From: Richelia sp. SL_2_1 | GTDB taxonomy: Bacteria > Cyanobacteriota > Cyanobacteriia > Cyanobacteriales > Nostocaceae | Assembly: GCA_012033205.1 (NCBI GenBank) | Contig: JAAUSO010000007.1 | Location: 24,313 to 88,312, forward strand | Length of the DNA: 64,000 nt | Reading direction: 5' to 3' | Part shown: positions 23,864 through 33,331 of the stretch, piece by piece | Layout: every line of letters begins with the position of its first letter | Position numbering within the stretch: position 1 is the first letter of the stretch | Program-made: the position numbers and the translations under genes | The notes under the pieces: generated by a model | What the model saw: only the letters and a program-made list of their open reading frames with translations | The model's database searches: none | Told to the model about the DNA's origin: nothing

Positions 23864-24017
23864 CAGTTTAGTCTAGCCCAAACTCAATATGATATCAGGA
23901 CGTGCAGTTACGTCCCTACATTATTGAAGCGCATTTTTGATTTATTTTCTTGCAAATCTAATTTGAATTATAAATCTTTCAGATGATTGCGATCGCGATT
24001 GCTGATTGCCAAAGTTT

Positions 24018-25853
24018 TCATTCCATCAAAATCAACCGCAAGGAATCTAAACTCACATACCAAGGAAAGGACTGAACTTTAATTTTTGTCCATTTTTCCT
24101 TAAAAATTTCAGCTTGTAGATGATAATCACGAACATTTTCAGCAGAACTTTGTAATTTTAAAAACAATGTCATTCGATGGGGAGTTTCGATGCAGTTTGC
24201 TAACCAACATGGAAAAGTATTTTCCCGGTCTGCATTGTTGGTAAAATTAACTTGATGTGCGCGAATCCCGATATAAGATAAATTATCTGGGATTGTTTCT
24301 ATGACTCGTAATCTACAGCCCCAATCAACAGCTTCTACTTCTTGCGGCGCTACAACTACAGCAGGGGAAAAGTTTTTACAACCTGTAATTTGAGCAACTG
24401 TAACAGTGGATGGTCGTTCAAAAACCTCTTGTTTAGAACCATATTGTACAGCTTTTCCTCGTTCCAATACCAATAAATTTGGGCAAATTCGGTAAGCTTC
24501 TTCCATATTGTGAGTTACCAATAAGGATACACCACCGTAATCAGCCAGCTTTGCGATCATTTCCTGTTCCATCTGGCTGCGTAGATAGGTATCCAACGCT
24601 GAAAATGGCTCATCTAATAGTAGCGCTTCCGGTTGGGAAGCTAATGCCCTTGCTAAGGCTACTCGTTGTTGTTGTCCCCCTGAAAGTTGGTGTGGATATC
24701 TATCTCCCAATCCCGGTAACTGTAGCGCGACTAATTGAGCTTCCACTTGTTGTTTAATAGCTGTACTCGATAAACCTTTAGGTAAACCAAAAGCAATATT
24801 TTTTTCTACCGTCATGTGGGGAAACAAAGCGTAATTCTGGACTAAAAAACCAATTTTGCGATCGCGTGATGGTACATTAATTTTTTGTTGCGAATCAAAC
24901 AACACCCGTCCATTTAAAATAATTTTACCTTCCGACGGTGTTTCTACCCCTGCCAAACAGCGTAAAATCATACTCTTACCAGCTCCAGAACTCCCCAATA
25001 ATCCTAAAGGTTGGGTATCTGCACTGAATGATACTTGTAAATCAAAATCGGCAAGTTGCTTGTATATATCAACAATTAACGGGGAGTTAGGAGTTATGAG
25101 TGAGGAGTGAGGAGTGATTTGTGAAGAGTTAGGAGTTAAGAGTGAGGAATGAGGAGTTAGTTGCATATTCTTGCCTGTTCTCCCTCTTCTCTTACTCCGT
25201 GATTCCTGCCAAATATTCACCCCAGTAATTCCTGATAAAGATGTAGCCATAATTACCAGCGACCAAAACCAAGCTTCGTTATTATCTCCTCCTTCCACAG
25301 CAAAATAAATCGCTAAGGGTATGGTTTGAGTTTGTCCAGGAATATTACCTGCTAACATCAAAGTTGCCCCAAATTCTCCCAACGCACGAGCAAAAGCTAA
25401 TGTAGTCCCTGCTAAAATCCCAGGTAGCGATAGGGGTAACATAATCCGCAAAAATACTGTTGCTTGAGAAGCTCCAAGAGTTTTTGCTACTAGTAGAATA
25501 TTTTGATCGATTTGTTCAAAAGCACCCAAAGCCGTGCGATACATCAATGGAAAAGAAACAACAGTCGCCGCGATCGCAGCTCCATACCAGTTAAAAACAA
25601 CACTAAAGCCACCGAATTTATCCAGAAATTGCCCTGCCGGACCAAATTTACCAAAAAACATCAACAGCAAAAAACCAACGACAGTGGGAGGCAAAACCAA
25701 GGGAGAAACAAATATTCCTTCAATAAACGACTTACCTTTACCACGATATTCCAGCATCCAATAAGCAGCCGCAATCCCAACAAAAAAGGTAATTACTGTT
25801 GCGAGTAAAGAAGTTTTTACTGATATCCACAGGGGAGTTAAATCTTGAGGCAT
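24018..25853 (-). CDS. modBC: Molybdate ABC transporter, fused permease and ATPase (ModBC)
   Basis: Residues ~1-220 are a ModB permease: five to six spans, with the cytoplasmic EAA-type loop at 'LGASQATVFLRIMLPLSLPGILAG'. Residues ~260-611 are a ModC ATPase: Walker A GSSGAGKS, signature LSGGQQQRVALARAL, Walker B ALLLDEPFSALD, and H in LLVTHN. A C-terminal molybdate-sensing region follows. ModB-ModC fusions are known in cyanobacteria. The linker (~residues 230-257) is unusual: it is encoded by an STRR (AGGAGTTAGGAGTTATGAG family) and reads as LTPHSS/LTPNSS repeats. ModA is the next gene upstream on the same strand. Confidence 0.92.
   Translation of the reverse strand: MPQDLTPLWISVKTSLLATVITFFVGIAAAYWMLEYRGKGKSFIEGIFVSPLVLPPTVVGFLLLMFFGKFGPAGQFLDKFGGFSVVFNWYGAAIAATVVSFPLMYRTALGAFEQIDQNILLVAKTLGASQATVFLRIMLPLSLPGILAGTTLAFARALGEFGATLMLAGNIPGQTQTIPLAIYFAVEGGDNNEAWFWSLVIMATSLSGITGVNIWQESRSKRRGRTGKNMQLTPHSSLLTPNSSQITPHSSLITPNSPLIVDIYKQLADFDLQVSFSADTQPLGLLGSSGAGKSMILRCLAGVETPSEGKIILNGRVLFDSQQKINVPSRDRKIGFLVQNYALFPHMTVEKNIAFGLPKGLSSTAIKQQVEAQLVALQLPGLGDRYPHQLSGGQQQRVALARALASQPEALLLDEPFSALDTYLRSQMEQEMIAKLADYGGVSLLVTHNMEEAYRICPNLLVLERGKAVQYGSKQEVFERPSTVTVAQITGCKNFSPAVVVAPQEVEAVDWGCRLRVIETIPDNLSYIGIRAHQVNFTNNADRENTFPCWLANCIETPHRMTLFLKLQSSAENVRDYHLQAEIFKEKWTKIKVQSFPWYVSLDSLRLILME
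25081..25165. repeat. AGGAGT(G/T)A-type STRR inside modBC
   Basis: Tandem imperfect copies of GAGGAGTGA/AGGAGTTA units run through the coding sequence joining the permease and ATPase halves, in frame. The same unit type is intergenic elsewhere (46384, 50620, 42840). Confidence 0.85.
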
Positions 25854-25966
25854 AGTTTATTTCGTAATTACTGTAAAGCCCTGTTTTTCAAATACAGATT
25901 TGGCTATTAATAAATAACAGCCAACTAGAGTTATTTGTAGAAATACAATCCTGAAATCAAATATGA

Positions 25967-26767
25967 TTAAGGTAAGATAAATCCGTATTTTTTAAACACA
26001 GCTTGAGCTGGTTCGCTAGATAAATAGTTAAGAAACTCTTTGGCAGCAGCAACCTTCTTACTTTGTTTCAATACTGCCATTGGATAAACTATGGGTAAAT
26101 GATATTTCTCATCCGCAGCAACCACAGTTTTGACTTTGTGAGAAATTTTGGCATCGGTTCGATAAACTAAACCCGCATCAGCATTACCAGCTTCCACCGC
26201 AGCTAAAACTTGACGTACATTGTTACCGTAAACAAATTTTGGCTTTACTTGATTGAAAATACCTAACTTTTGCAGCACTTGCTCTGCATATTCTCCTGCT
26301 GGTACACTTCTGGGTTCACCAATCGCAATTTTCTTGATATTATCTTTAGTTAAGTTAAAAAAACTGGTTACACCAACCGTACTTTTGGGAACAATCAACA
26401 CCAAACGGTTCTTAACTAATATACTGCGAGTACCTGCAACTAATTTCCCTGACTGTTCCAAGCTATCTACTTGATTTTTACCCGCAGAGATCAAAATATC
26501 GGCTGGAGCGCCTTGGTGAATTTGTTGCATCAAAGCACCAGAAGCGCCAAAATTGTAATTGATGGAAACTCCAGGATTACTTTTTTGGTAATTGCCTTTA
26601 ACTTCTTCCATCGCGTCTTTTAAACTAGCGGCAGTAGATACTAGTAAACTGGTATTTGATTGTGCCACTACAGTCGAAGCAGAAGCAGCTAGCAAAGGTA
26701 AGCCAATTGTCAACAACAAACTGGCAATCATCGCACCAACGAAAGCAAAAAGTTGTCTTCTGTTCAT
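25967..26767 (-). CDS. modA: Molybdate-binding periplasmic protein ModA
   Basis: Signal peptide of ~35 residues, then the ModA fold: 'LLVSTAASLKDAMEEV' at the start (oxyanion-binding serines), 'YNFGASGALMQQIHQGAPADILISAG', 'GEPRSVPAGEYAEQVL' and a VYRTDA region with the usual tyrosine. Binds molybdate/tungstate in the periplasm and delivers it to ModBC. ATG at 26767 (MNRRQLF); TTG 26776 is in frame but less likely. Transcribed with modBC, with a 110-base gap between them. Confidence 0.92.
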   Translation of the reverse strand: MNRRQLFAFVGAMIASLLLTIGLPLLAASASTVVAQSNTSLLVSTAASLKDAMEEVKGNYQKSNPGVSINYNFGASGALMQQIHQGAPADILISAGKNQVDSLEQSGKLVAGTRSILVKNRLVLIVPKSTVGVTSFFNLTKDNIKKIAIGEPRSVPAGEYAEQVLQKLGIFNQVKPKFVYGNNVRQVLAAVEAGNADAGLVYRTDAKISHKVKTVVAADEKYHLPIVYPMAVLKQSKKVAAAKEFLNYLSSEPAQAVFKKYGFILP

Positions 26768-26837
26768 TATTGACAAATAATGAGAAGTTTTCTCGTCAAA
26801 TTAATGGTTGTTTTTATAGTACCAACTTTTTACCAAC

Positions 26838-26856
26838 TTACCAATTAATTTGGTAA
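26838..26856. promoter_or_regulatory. Candidate operator TTACCAA-N5-TTGGTAA (site 1)
   Basis: A perfect 7-5-7 palindrome ends five bases before the ATG at 26862. It would cover the ribosome site or start region of the regulator gene and lies in the space shared with modA. Two extra TACCAAC half-sites lie just upstream (26820 and 26831). Confidence 0.6.
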
Positions 26857-26861
26857 TATTT

Positions 26862-27347
26862 ATGCCAAGAAAAGAACAAGGATGGGTTACATTCCAAACA
26901 TCAGAGGAAGAGCGGAAAATCCTCGAAGATTTCTGCCACCAGTCTCAGCGGACTAAAACTGAGATTTTACGGGAAATGGTGCGGACTTTGGGTAAGCATT
27001 CTTCACCACCATTACCAACCGAAGCCGAGCAAATTGAGAGTAAAAAAAACCGCAAAAAATCCACCAAGCAACAAAATGTAGATAATATTGATACGGACAT
27101 CCTACCCGATGTAGAAATTAGCAGTCAAAAGAAGGCATTAAAAGTTAGTTCTCGCAATACTCTTAAAGGTGTAGTTACACGGATTATCCCCGGAGCCGTG
27201 AATAGTGAAGTGACGCTAGAGATTGTCCATAAAGTCAAACTCACTTCAGTAATTACCAGAGTCTCAGCCGAAGAGCTCAAACTTGCTGTAGGAGAAGAAG
27301 CTTATGCAGTAATTAAATCTACAGATATTGCGATCGCGATAGAGTAG
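26862..27347 (+). CDS. TOBE/Mop-domain regulator with N-terminal Arc/MetJ-like part
   Basis: The N-terminal ~45 residues (GWVTFQTSEEERKILEDF, then KTEILREMVRTL) look like a ribbon-helix-helix DNA-binding unit: one strand plus two helices. A basic, low-complexity linker follows. Residues ~95-160 are a TOBE/Mop molybdate-binding domain (NTLKGVVTRIIPGAVNSEV, GEEAYAVIKSTDIAIAIE). The divergent position next to modA and the palindromes at its start suggest a molybdate-responsive repressor that replaces ModE (which uses a winged-helix domain). The ATG at 26862 fits the domain start; a TTG at 26850 is in frame. Confidence 0.75.
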   Translation: MPRKEQGWVTFQTSEEERKILEDFCHQSQRTKTEILREMVRTLGKHSSPPLPTEAEQIESKKNRKKSTKQQNVDNIDTDILPDVEISSQKKALKVSSRNTLKGVVTRIIPGAVNSEVTLEIVHKVKLTSVITRVSAEELKLAVGEEAYAVIKSTDIAIAIE

Positions 27348-27530
27348 ATGCACTTACGTTAGGTTATGAATATATTGCAAATTTTGGGGATTTTTAGCCT
27401 TGGCAACTGATAAATTTCAGAATAAAGATAAATAATTAAAAATTAAGTTTGCTTGAAAGTGATGACAAACACTGTACTAAGCTAAAAAGCCTTTAATTTG
27501 TATATTCAAATTTTATTCAAATCTTGTAGT

Positions 27531-27548
27531 GCGGGCAAGCCTGCCCGC
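27531..27548. repeat. GCGGGCA hairpin
   Basis: GCGGGCA-AGCC-TGCCCGC, a compact GC-rich hairpin of a type common as an intergenic repeat in cyanobacteria. It could terminate transcription of the regulator gene, although it is 185 bases past its stop. Confidence 0.55.
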
Positions 27549-27577
27549 TAGGAAAATACAAATTAAATGTGCGACAA

Positions 27578-27625
27578 CTTACCAACTTGTTTGGCAATAG
27601 AATACATTACCAACTAAGTTGGTGG
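27578..27625. promoter_or_regulatory. Candidate operators 2 and 3 (TTACCAA-N5-TTGG)
   Basis: Site 2 is TTACCAA-CTTGT-TTGGCAA (27578-27596). Site 3 is TTACCAA-CTAAG-TTGGTGG (27607-27625). Both share the 7-5-7 layout of the site before the TOBE regulator. Their centres are 29 bases apart. No gene start is nearby, because the flanking gene (ppsA) ends here. Confidence 0.5.
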
Positions 27626-27676
27626 GATTTCAAATAGACATCTCCGAAAATTAATTATGCGTCACCCAGAACCCTT

Positions 27677-27706
27677 GTAGAGACGTAGCAATGCTACGTC
27701 TCTACA
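27677..27706. repeat. TAGAGACGT palindromic repeat
   Basis: GTAGAGACGTAGCA-ATGCTACGTCTCTAC, near-perfect arms, 37 bases after the ppsA stop codon on its downstream side. Confidence 0.75.
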
Positions 27707-27742
27707 TTCTTTTCCGGAGATGTCTAATACAGTAGAGGTGTA

Positions 27743-30202
27743 CTAAGTACTAGCCACTTCATTCTCAACTTCCGCAACTTCCAACATCGTCTTCAACACT
27801 GAATCCGGATTCAAACTAATGGAATCAATTCCTTGTTCCACTAAAAACCTGGCGAATTCCGGGTAATCACTGGGTGCTTGTCCACAAATACCAATTTTAC
27901 GGTTATGCTTTTTCACCGATTGGATAGCCAATTTTACCATCCGTTTCACACCTTCACTACGTTCGTCAAATAACCTTGCGACTAATGACGAATCTCTATC
28001 TAAACCTAAAGTTAACTGAGTTAAATCATTAGAACCAATCGAAAAACCATCAAAAACTTGTGCAAATTCCTCAGCCATAATCACATTATTAGGTAACTCG
28101 CACATTACATAAACCTGTAAACCATTCACACCTTGCTGTAAACCATTTTTTGCCATTTCTTCTAACACCAAATGTCCCTCATCGGGAGTCCGACAAAAAG
28201 GAATCATTGGAATCAAATTAGTCAAACCCATCTCTTCCCTTACCCGGAGAATAGCTTGACATTCTAAGGCAAAACCTTCACAATACCGTTCGTCATAATA
28301 GCGCGATGCACCCCGCCAACCCAACATTGGATTTTCTTCCTTGGGTTCAAATTGTCTTCCCCCCAGCAAATTCGCATATTCATTACTTTTAAAATCCGAC
28401 ATCCTAACTATTACTGGCTTCGGATAAAATGCCGCTGTAATTCTAGCGATTCCTTGAGCTAATTTATCGACAAAAAATGCTGGTTTATGGTGATAAAGTG
28501 CAGTTATCTCAGCAATTTTTTCCTTGACAAACGCATCTTCTAACTCATCAAAATAAACCAAAGCCATCGGATGAATTTGAATTTGATTGGCAATAATAAA
28601 TTCAGTCCGTGCTAACCCCACACCATCATTGGGAATTGTCGATAAACGAAATGCTTCTTGAGGATTTCCCACATTCATTAAAATTTGCGTTCTTGTACGG
28701 GGTAAATCTTCTAACTGTACCTCTTCCACTACAAAAGGTAACAATCCTTGATAAACCTTGCCTTCTTCCCCTTCCGCACAAGAAACTGTTATCTCCTGGG
28801 AAGTTTTCAATATCTGAGTTGCATTATCGCATCCCACAATCGCAGGTAAGCCTAACTCTCGCGCAATAATCGCCGAATGACAAGTCCTCCCCCCCGAATT
28901 AGTAACGATCGCACTGGCTTTTTTCATAATCGGTTCCCAATCAGGGTCGGTTCTATCCGTTACCAGTATTTCCCCAGCTTGGAACTGTTCGATTTTACTC
29001 ACATCCACAATTACCCGCGCTTTTCCGTGAGCGATGGCTTCCCCCACAGCACGTCCGATGGTAAGAAGATGGGGGGAGTTAGAAGCAGAATTGTTCTCTT
29101 GTCCCCTTGTCTCCTTGTCCTTAACAAAGCGATAACTTCTTAAAGTATTCTGCTGCTTCTGTGACTGTACCGTTTCCGGACGAGCTTGGACTATAAACAG
29201 TTCGTTGGTAATCCCGTCTTTAGCCCATTCCATATCCATCGGGGTGTATTTACCATGAACGTGAGAATAATGCTCTTCTATGACACAAGCCCACCGCCCT
29301 AACTGTAAAATATCTGCGTCGTTTAAAGCAAATTTACCTCTTTCGATAGAAGACACCGGCACATTTTTCACATTTTTCGTGCCGTCATCGTAAACCATTT
29401 TGATTTCTTTACTACCCAATCTCTTATCAATAATTGGGCGAAATCCTGACATCAATGTTGGTTTAAAAACATGGTATTCATCGGGATTTACGGAACCTTG
29501 GACTACGTTTTCTCCCAAACCGTAAGCTGCTGTAATCAAAGCCGCATCTTTAAAACCGCTTTCTGTTTCAATGGAAAACATTACCCCCGAAGTTGCTAAA
29601 TCCGAACGCACCATTTTCTGCACTCCCACGGCTAGGGCAACGTCAAAATGGTCAAAACCTTTAGTATGTCGATAAGAAATAGCTCTATCTGTAAATAAGG
29701 AAGCAAAACAACGATGAGTAGCTCCTATTACCTCTTCAACTGTAGTGACGTTAAGGTAGGTTTCCTGCTGCCCCGCAAAACTCGCATCCGGTAAATCCTC
29801 TGCTGTGGCACTTGAACGCACTGCAACATCTGTATCCACATTATACTGCTCGCACAACTTAGTATATGCCGTTGCGATCGCGCTTTTAAATTCCGAGGGG
29901 AATGGTGTATGTAGCAACAATTTCCGCGCTTTCTTTCCCCGACTGCGTAAATTTTGTAAATTATCTACATCTAAATCAGCAAATAGCTGACGCAGCTTTT
30001 CTTCTAACCCCGCTGATTTTATAAAATAGCGATAAGCATAAGCAGTAGTCGCAAAACCATTGGGGACATTCACACCTTTAGAAGTCAACTGTCCAATCAT
30101 TTCTCCCAAAGACGCATTTTTACCACCGACTATGGGAATATCATTAATGCCGATTTGATTGAACCACAATATAAGCGCTTGTTCTTTAGCTATTTGATTC
30201 AT
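27743..30202 (-). CDS. ppsA: Phosphoenolpyruvate synthase
   Basis: Converts pyruvate + ATP + water to PEP + AMP + phosphate. 819 residues, three domains. The ATP-grasp nucleotide domain (~1-350) has 'VGGKNASLGEM' and 'VRSSATAEDLPDASFAGQQETYLNV'. The swivelling phosphohistidine domain (~380-460) has 'TNSGGRTCHSAIIARELG' with the catalytic histidine after TC. The PEP/pyruvate barrel (~480-810) ends with 'GICGQAPSDYPEF'. Full length for the family (~790-840). It opposes the pyruvate kinase at 2-3.7 kb. No direct-repeat promoter was recognised upstream. Confidence 0.95.
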   Translation of the reverse strand: MNQIAKEQALILWFNQIGINDIPIVGGKNASLGEMIGQLTSKGVNVPNGFATTAYAYRYFIKSAGLEEKLRQLFADLDVDNLQNLRSRGKKARKLLLHTPFPSEFKSAIATAYTKLCEQYNVDTDVAVRSSATAEDLPDASFAGQQETYLNVTTVEEVIGATHRCFASLFTDRAISYRHTKGFDHFDVALAVGVQKMVRSDLATSGVMFSIETESGFKDAALITAAYGLGENVVQGSVNPDEYHVFKPTLMSGFRPIIDKRLGSKEIKMVYDDGTKNVKNVPVSSIERGKFALNDADILQLGRWACVIEEHYSHVHGKYTPMDMEWAKDGITNELFIVQARPETVQSQKQQNTLRSYRFVKDKETRGQENNSASNSPHLLTIGRAVGEAIAHGKARVIVDVSKIEQFQAGEILVTDRTDPDWEPIMKKASAIVTNSGGRTCHSAIIARELGLPAIVGCDNATQILKTSQEITVSCAEGEEGKVYQGLLPFVVEEVQLEDLPRTRTQILMNVGNPQEAFRLSTIPNDGVGLARTEFIIANQIQIHPMALVYFDELEDAFVKEKIAEITALYHHKPAFFVDKLAQGIARITAAFYPKPVIVRMSDFKSNEYANLLGGRQFEPKEENPMLGWRGASRYYDERYCEGFALECQAILRVREEMGLTNLIPMIPFCRTPDEGHLVLEEMAKNGLQQGVNGLQVYVMCELPNNVIMAEEFAQVFDGFSIGSNDLTQLTLGLDRDSSLVARLFDERSEGVKRMVKLAIQSVKKHNRKIGICGQAPSDYPEFARFLVEQGIDSISLNPDSVLKTMLEVAEVENEVAST

Positions 30203-30764
30203 AACTATTTAGCTGCTCCGGTAGATGCCTAAATCGTGAATAATATTTTTTTATTAATTTATACTCTAATTGATTAATTATAAAACTTACACATTGACAA
30301 AATCATCAATTGTGATTTTATCACCAAAACAAGCAGTTTTCAAAAGTCGGGTTTTATAAGTACTTAGGCTTGCATTATTTACATCATTACTCGTGAGTTA
30401 TATAAGCCCTGACTCTTCCCTCTCCCCTCTTCCCTCTTCCCTCTTCCCTTACAGATAAAAACTTGACTTTATACTTTTGATAAAGTATATTCAATCACCA
30501 CAGATTCTTTTAAATCTAAAAAAAGCAGCACATCCATCTAGAAGCCATACTCTAAGCGTTAATGCTACAAATGGCTAATTATAGGACGTGCCTACTTTAA
30601 ACAGTATAAAACCGCTTGTACTTATAATTAATTAATTAAAGCCAAAACCATAGGTTTGGATGGGATTCTTAAAATTTAAAAACAGAGATTCTATAGCTAA
30701 TTAAGCAGGCAAATTTACGCACCCAAAATATCTCACCCACCCTACATTTCCCTCACCAATTAAG
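30203..30764. other. Intergenic region, no gene seen
   Basis: AT-rich. It holds part of an AAAAGTCGGGTTTT repeat arm (30344-30357) without a partner, and a CCCTCTTCC STRR at ~30410-30450. No reading frame with a ribosome site was found. Confidence 0.5.
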
Positions 30765-30998
30765 TTAGTCGTTTTCCCATACTTCCCTACCAATTAAATC
30801 AGCGATGCGATCGCGCAGCAAAAATTCACATTTTTCTAACTCGCATTCAATGCAAACCCACTCTCTTGCCGGTATGTATTGACACAATGTATATATAGGC
30901 TGTTGTCGGCTTACTACTCCTCTTTGAACCAATCGCCGTGCTTCGTCCTGAATCACGTCTAAAGAGTAATTGATAGAAGACACCGTATTGACACTCAT
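30765..30998 (-). CDS. DUF4327 family protein
   Basis: 77 residues with the family signature 'YSLDVIQDEARRLVQRGVVS', 'QPIYTLCQYIPAREWVCIEC', and 'LRDRIADLIGREVW' (fragments). Contains C-x2-C (CIEC) plus another cysteine a few residues on (ELEKC), possibly a metal or redox site. The family appears limited to cyanobacteria and has no known role. ATG at 30998 chosen (MSVNTVSS); a GTG three codons upstream is also in frame. Confidence 0.82.
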   Translation of the reverse strand: MSVNTVSSINYSLDVIQDEARRLVQRGVVSRQQPIYTLCQYIPAREWVCIECELEKCEFLLRDRIADLIGREVWEND

Positions 30999-32103
30999 AA
31001 TTACCACTCGCTATGTTACACGTAAGTATTATTCCCAAAATTTAGCCGAAACGAACAAGGTAATAAACCTATTTTCTACTCTGTTTTTTGTAATTTGCTA
31101 TACGGAACTATTTACATTTTGACGTTATAAAACCTCAAAAAATATAAAGATATGTTAAGAAAGTCATCAAGTTATAACATTTTCCTCAGATATATGAAAA
31201 GCATCATTTTTTTTGTAGCAAATATGACATCTAACTTATTAATCCCAGGATTATTAGGGGAACTTAATAATCAGAAATCAATCAGATAACCAGTAGAACA
31301 GGCTTTTGAGTAAGTTTATGAGTTGAATTATTTATTTACAACAAAGGTTAAATTTCAAATTAAATTTAGATTTAGATTTACCTGTCCCCAGGAAAACAAC
31401 GGATAAATATCCTCAAATAGCCAGGGTATAAACTATCGCCTTCCATAGATGCTAAGGTACAACAAAACAGCTAAAGATTTACCTACTGTTAATAATTTCT
31501 TAAGCAGATTTGTAATTACTTAGTCAAGTAAAATACTACTTTAAACATAAGTCTTTGAGACAAACAGGTGTAGCAAGACAATATCGCGATCGCATCAGAC
31601 GAATATTGAATTGAGTTATGAATTCATAACTTCAGCGATTTATTTAGTTTGCGTGAACAGTGTGAACGTATTAGATTTATGTCTAATGCATTACAAATAA
31701 TTAATCTGTAAAATCAGATCAACTTACGTAAATTATTGGATTAAATCTTGTTAACTTTAGTAAAGTGGATAAAATTTCCTGATAATAGGTGTATGGAACA
31801 ATGTATGATAAAAGATTTTGAAAAAGACTCTATGAAAGTGAATTAGCATCAGTTCCGAGGATTTAATCGAGAAGAAGTGCCGATATCTAATCTTAAAGGT
31901 TAAGAAAACATTAAGTCATCAAGCCTTGATTATTTCAGTTAAAATTGCAATGCTGCTTTTTCTAACTATTTGTTTTTCCCAATCTCGACTATCCGTAATT
32001 ATTATTTAACAATTGATAGTTTTGATTTGATTCGGTTATCAGTTAAGCCTTGTAGGAGTATGTAAACCAAAGTAAAATAGCACGCGGTGTTTAAGGAGTG
32101 AAA
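30999..32103. other. 1.1 kb intergenic region, no gene recognised
   Basis: Very AT-rich with many stops in all frames. It has one HIP1 site (about 31585) and scattered short inverted repeats, none with a clear terminator or riboswitch form. It may contain a long 5' leader for the lipoprotein gene at 32104, whose ribosome site is AAGGAG. Confidence 0.45.
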
Positions 32104-33066
32104 ATGATTTATATTCGGGGTGTGAGGTTAACTAGTAGCCTAGTTAAACGACTGTTTTGTGCTGCCATATTTGGCTTAAGCATGAGTTTGACAGTAGCTT
32201 GTCAGCAAGGAAAAGATTCTCAAGATTCAACGGTAGAATCGGTTAATCCTACAAATAACCAAAATATCGCTACGACAACACAAAAAACACCAGGTGAAAT
32301 CAGCGTAAATGTACCATCACCTTTTCCGACAGTGAGTAGCCCGCAAGTAACTGCACCTGCTATTCCTAACTCAGTTGCGAGAGTACCGCAAAATCAAAAC
32401 CAAGCACCTGGGAGTGAATCTTCTTCAGAAAATAATTCTATTTCTAAAGCTTTAACCGAAAAACTTGGTCCTCAAGCTGCTTCTCAACCAAATATTTCTC
32501 AACCACAAACTCAAACGGAGATTCCAAATCAACCGAATTCCAATAAACCTGTTGTTCAAGCTTTAAGAAGTGCAGCTAATAATCCAGGCAGAAAAATTGC
32601 AGCTGCTAGTAATACAAATGTTTATCGGAGTCAGCGATTGGGTGTTAATTTTAATTATCCAAAAGGTTTTGTAATTAAAGAACCCCAATCCGGTTCTAAT
32701 GCATCAAAAGTGTTGGAATTATGGAGTCTTCAAGATTATCAAGCAATTGCAGAAGGGAAATATCAAAATACATTTTCACCGGGAAACATGAGTATCTCGT
32801 TAGAGAATAATCCTCAAGGTTTATCTTTAGTTCAATGGGTAAGTAATAATGAAGAATTTGGAGATGTCATCCCAGAGAGTTACGATACAAAAATTGTTGC
32901 TGGAAAAGAAGCAATCTCTTTTCGTACTGAGGGTTTATATGAATTCCAAAATATAGCATTACCTAGTACTGATGGTAAAAAAATTATTCTCATTAGCTTT
33001 GCTAAAGGAGATAAGAATTATCAAAATGTATTTGACCAAGTAGTTTCTAGTTTACAAGTTAATTAA
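32104..33066 (+). CDS. Probable lipoprotein of unknown function
   Basis: Signal peptide ending in a lipobox (LSMSLTVAC, cysteine about residue 33) predicts a lipid-anchored envelope protein. Residues ~35-165 are low-complexity, rich in N/Q/P/S. The C-terminal ~140 residues ('YRSQRLGVNFNYPKGFVI' onward, to 'NYQNVFDQVVSSLQVN') form a compact alpha/beta domain resembling the PsbP-like/'DUF1795-type' surface domains of cyanobacterial lipoproteins; that resemblance is tentative. ATG at 32104 chosen because AAGGAG lies six bases before; the upstream GTG is within that site. Confidence 0.7.
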   Translation: MIYIRGVRLTSSLVKRLFCAAIFGLSMSLTVACQQGKDSQDSTVESVNPTNNQNIATTTQKTPGEISVNVPSPFPTVSSPQVTAPAIPNSVARVPQNQNQAPGSESSSENNSISKALTEKLGPQAASQPNISQPQTQTEIPNQPNSNKPVVQALRSAANNPGRKIAAASNTNVYRSQRLGVNFNYPKGFVIKEPQSGSNASKVLELWSLQDYQAIAEGKYQNTFSPGNMSISLENNPQGLSLVQWVSNNEEFGDVIPESYDTKIVAGKEAISFRTEGLYEFQNIALPSTDGKKIILISFAKGDKNYQNVFDQVVSSLQVN

Positions 33067-33085
33067 CTCTATTTTTCGTGGTGTG

Positions 33086-33307
33086 AGAAGTCGGGTTTTG
33101 ATGATATTTATTTCCTATAACCAATAAGCTTAAAAACCCGACTTCTTAACAGCTTATGAGGTGAGAAGTCGGGTTTTGATGATATTTATTTCCTATAACC
33201 AATAAGCTTAAAAAACCCGACTTCTTAACAGCTTATGAGGTGAGAAGTCGGGTTTTGATGATGTTTATTTCGTGATCGGAATATTTGAGGTAAAAAACCC
33301 GACTTCT
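33086..33307. repeat. AAGTCGGGTTTTGATGAT inverted repeat, three tandem copies
   Basis: Units at 33086-33147, 33164-33226 and 33243-33307. The first two are virtually identical including the centre (TTTATTTCCTATAACCAATA) and an ~17-base joining piece (TTAACAGCTTATGAGGTGA). The third keeps the arms but has a different centre. This shows recent tandem amplification. They sit between two convergent genes. Confidence 0.88.
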
Positions 33308-33331
33308 GAAACATCAACTGTCAACTATCAA

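Noticed and set aside
23895..23920. Degenerate TAGAGACGT-like palindrome (GGACGTGCAGTTACGTCC)
   Set aside because: Arms are too diverged from the family to call a copy.
30280..30340. Possible direct-repeat promoter before ppsA
   Set aside because: TCACA half-sites are not 11 bp apart and the -10 box is too far away (about 33 bases).
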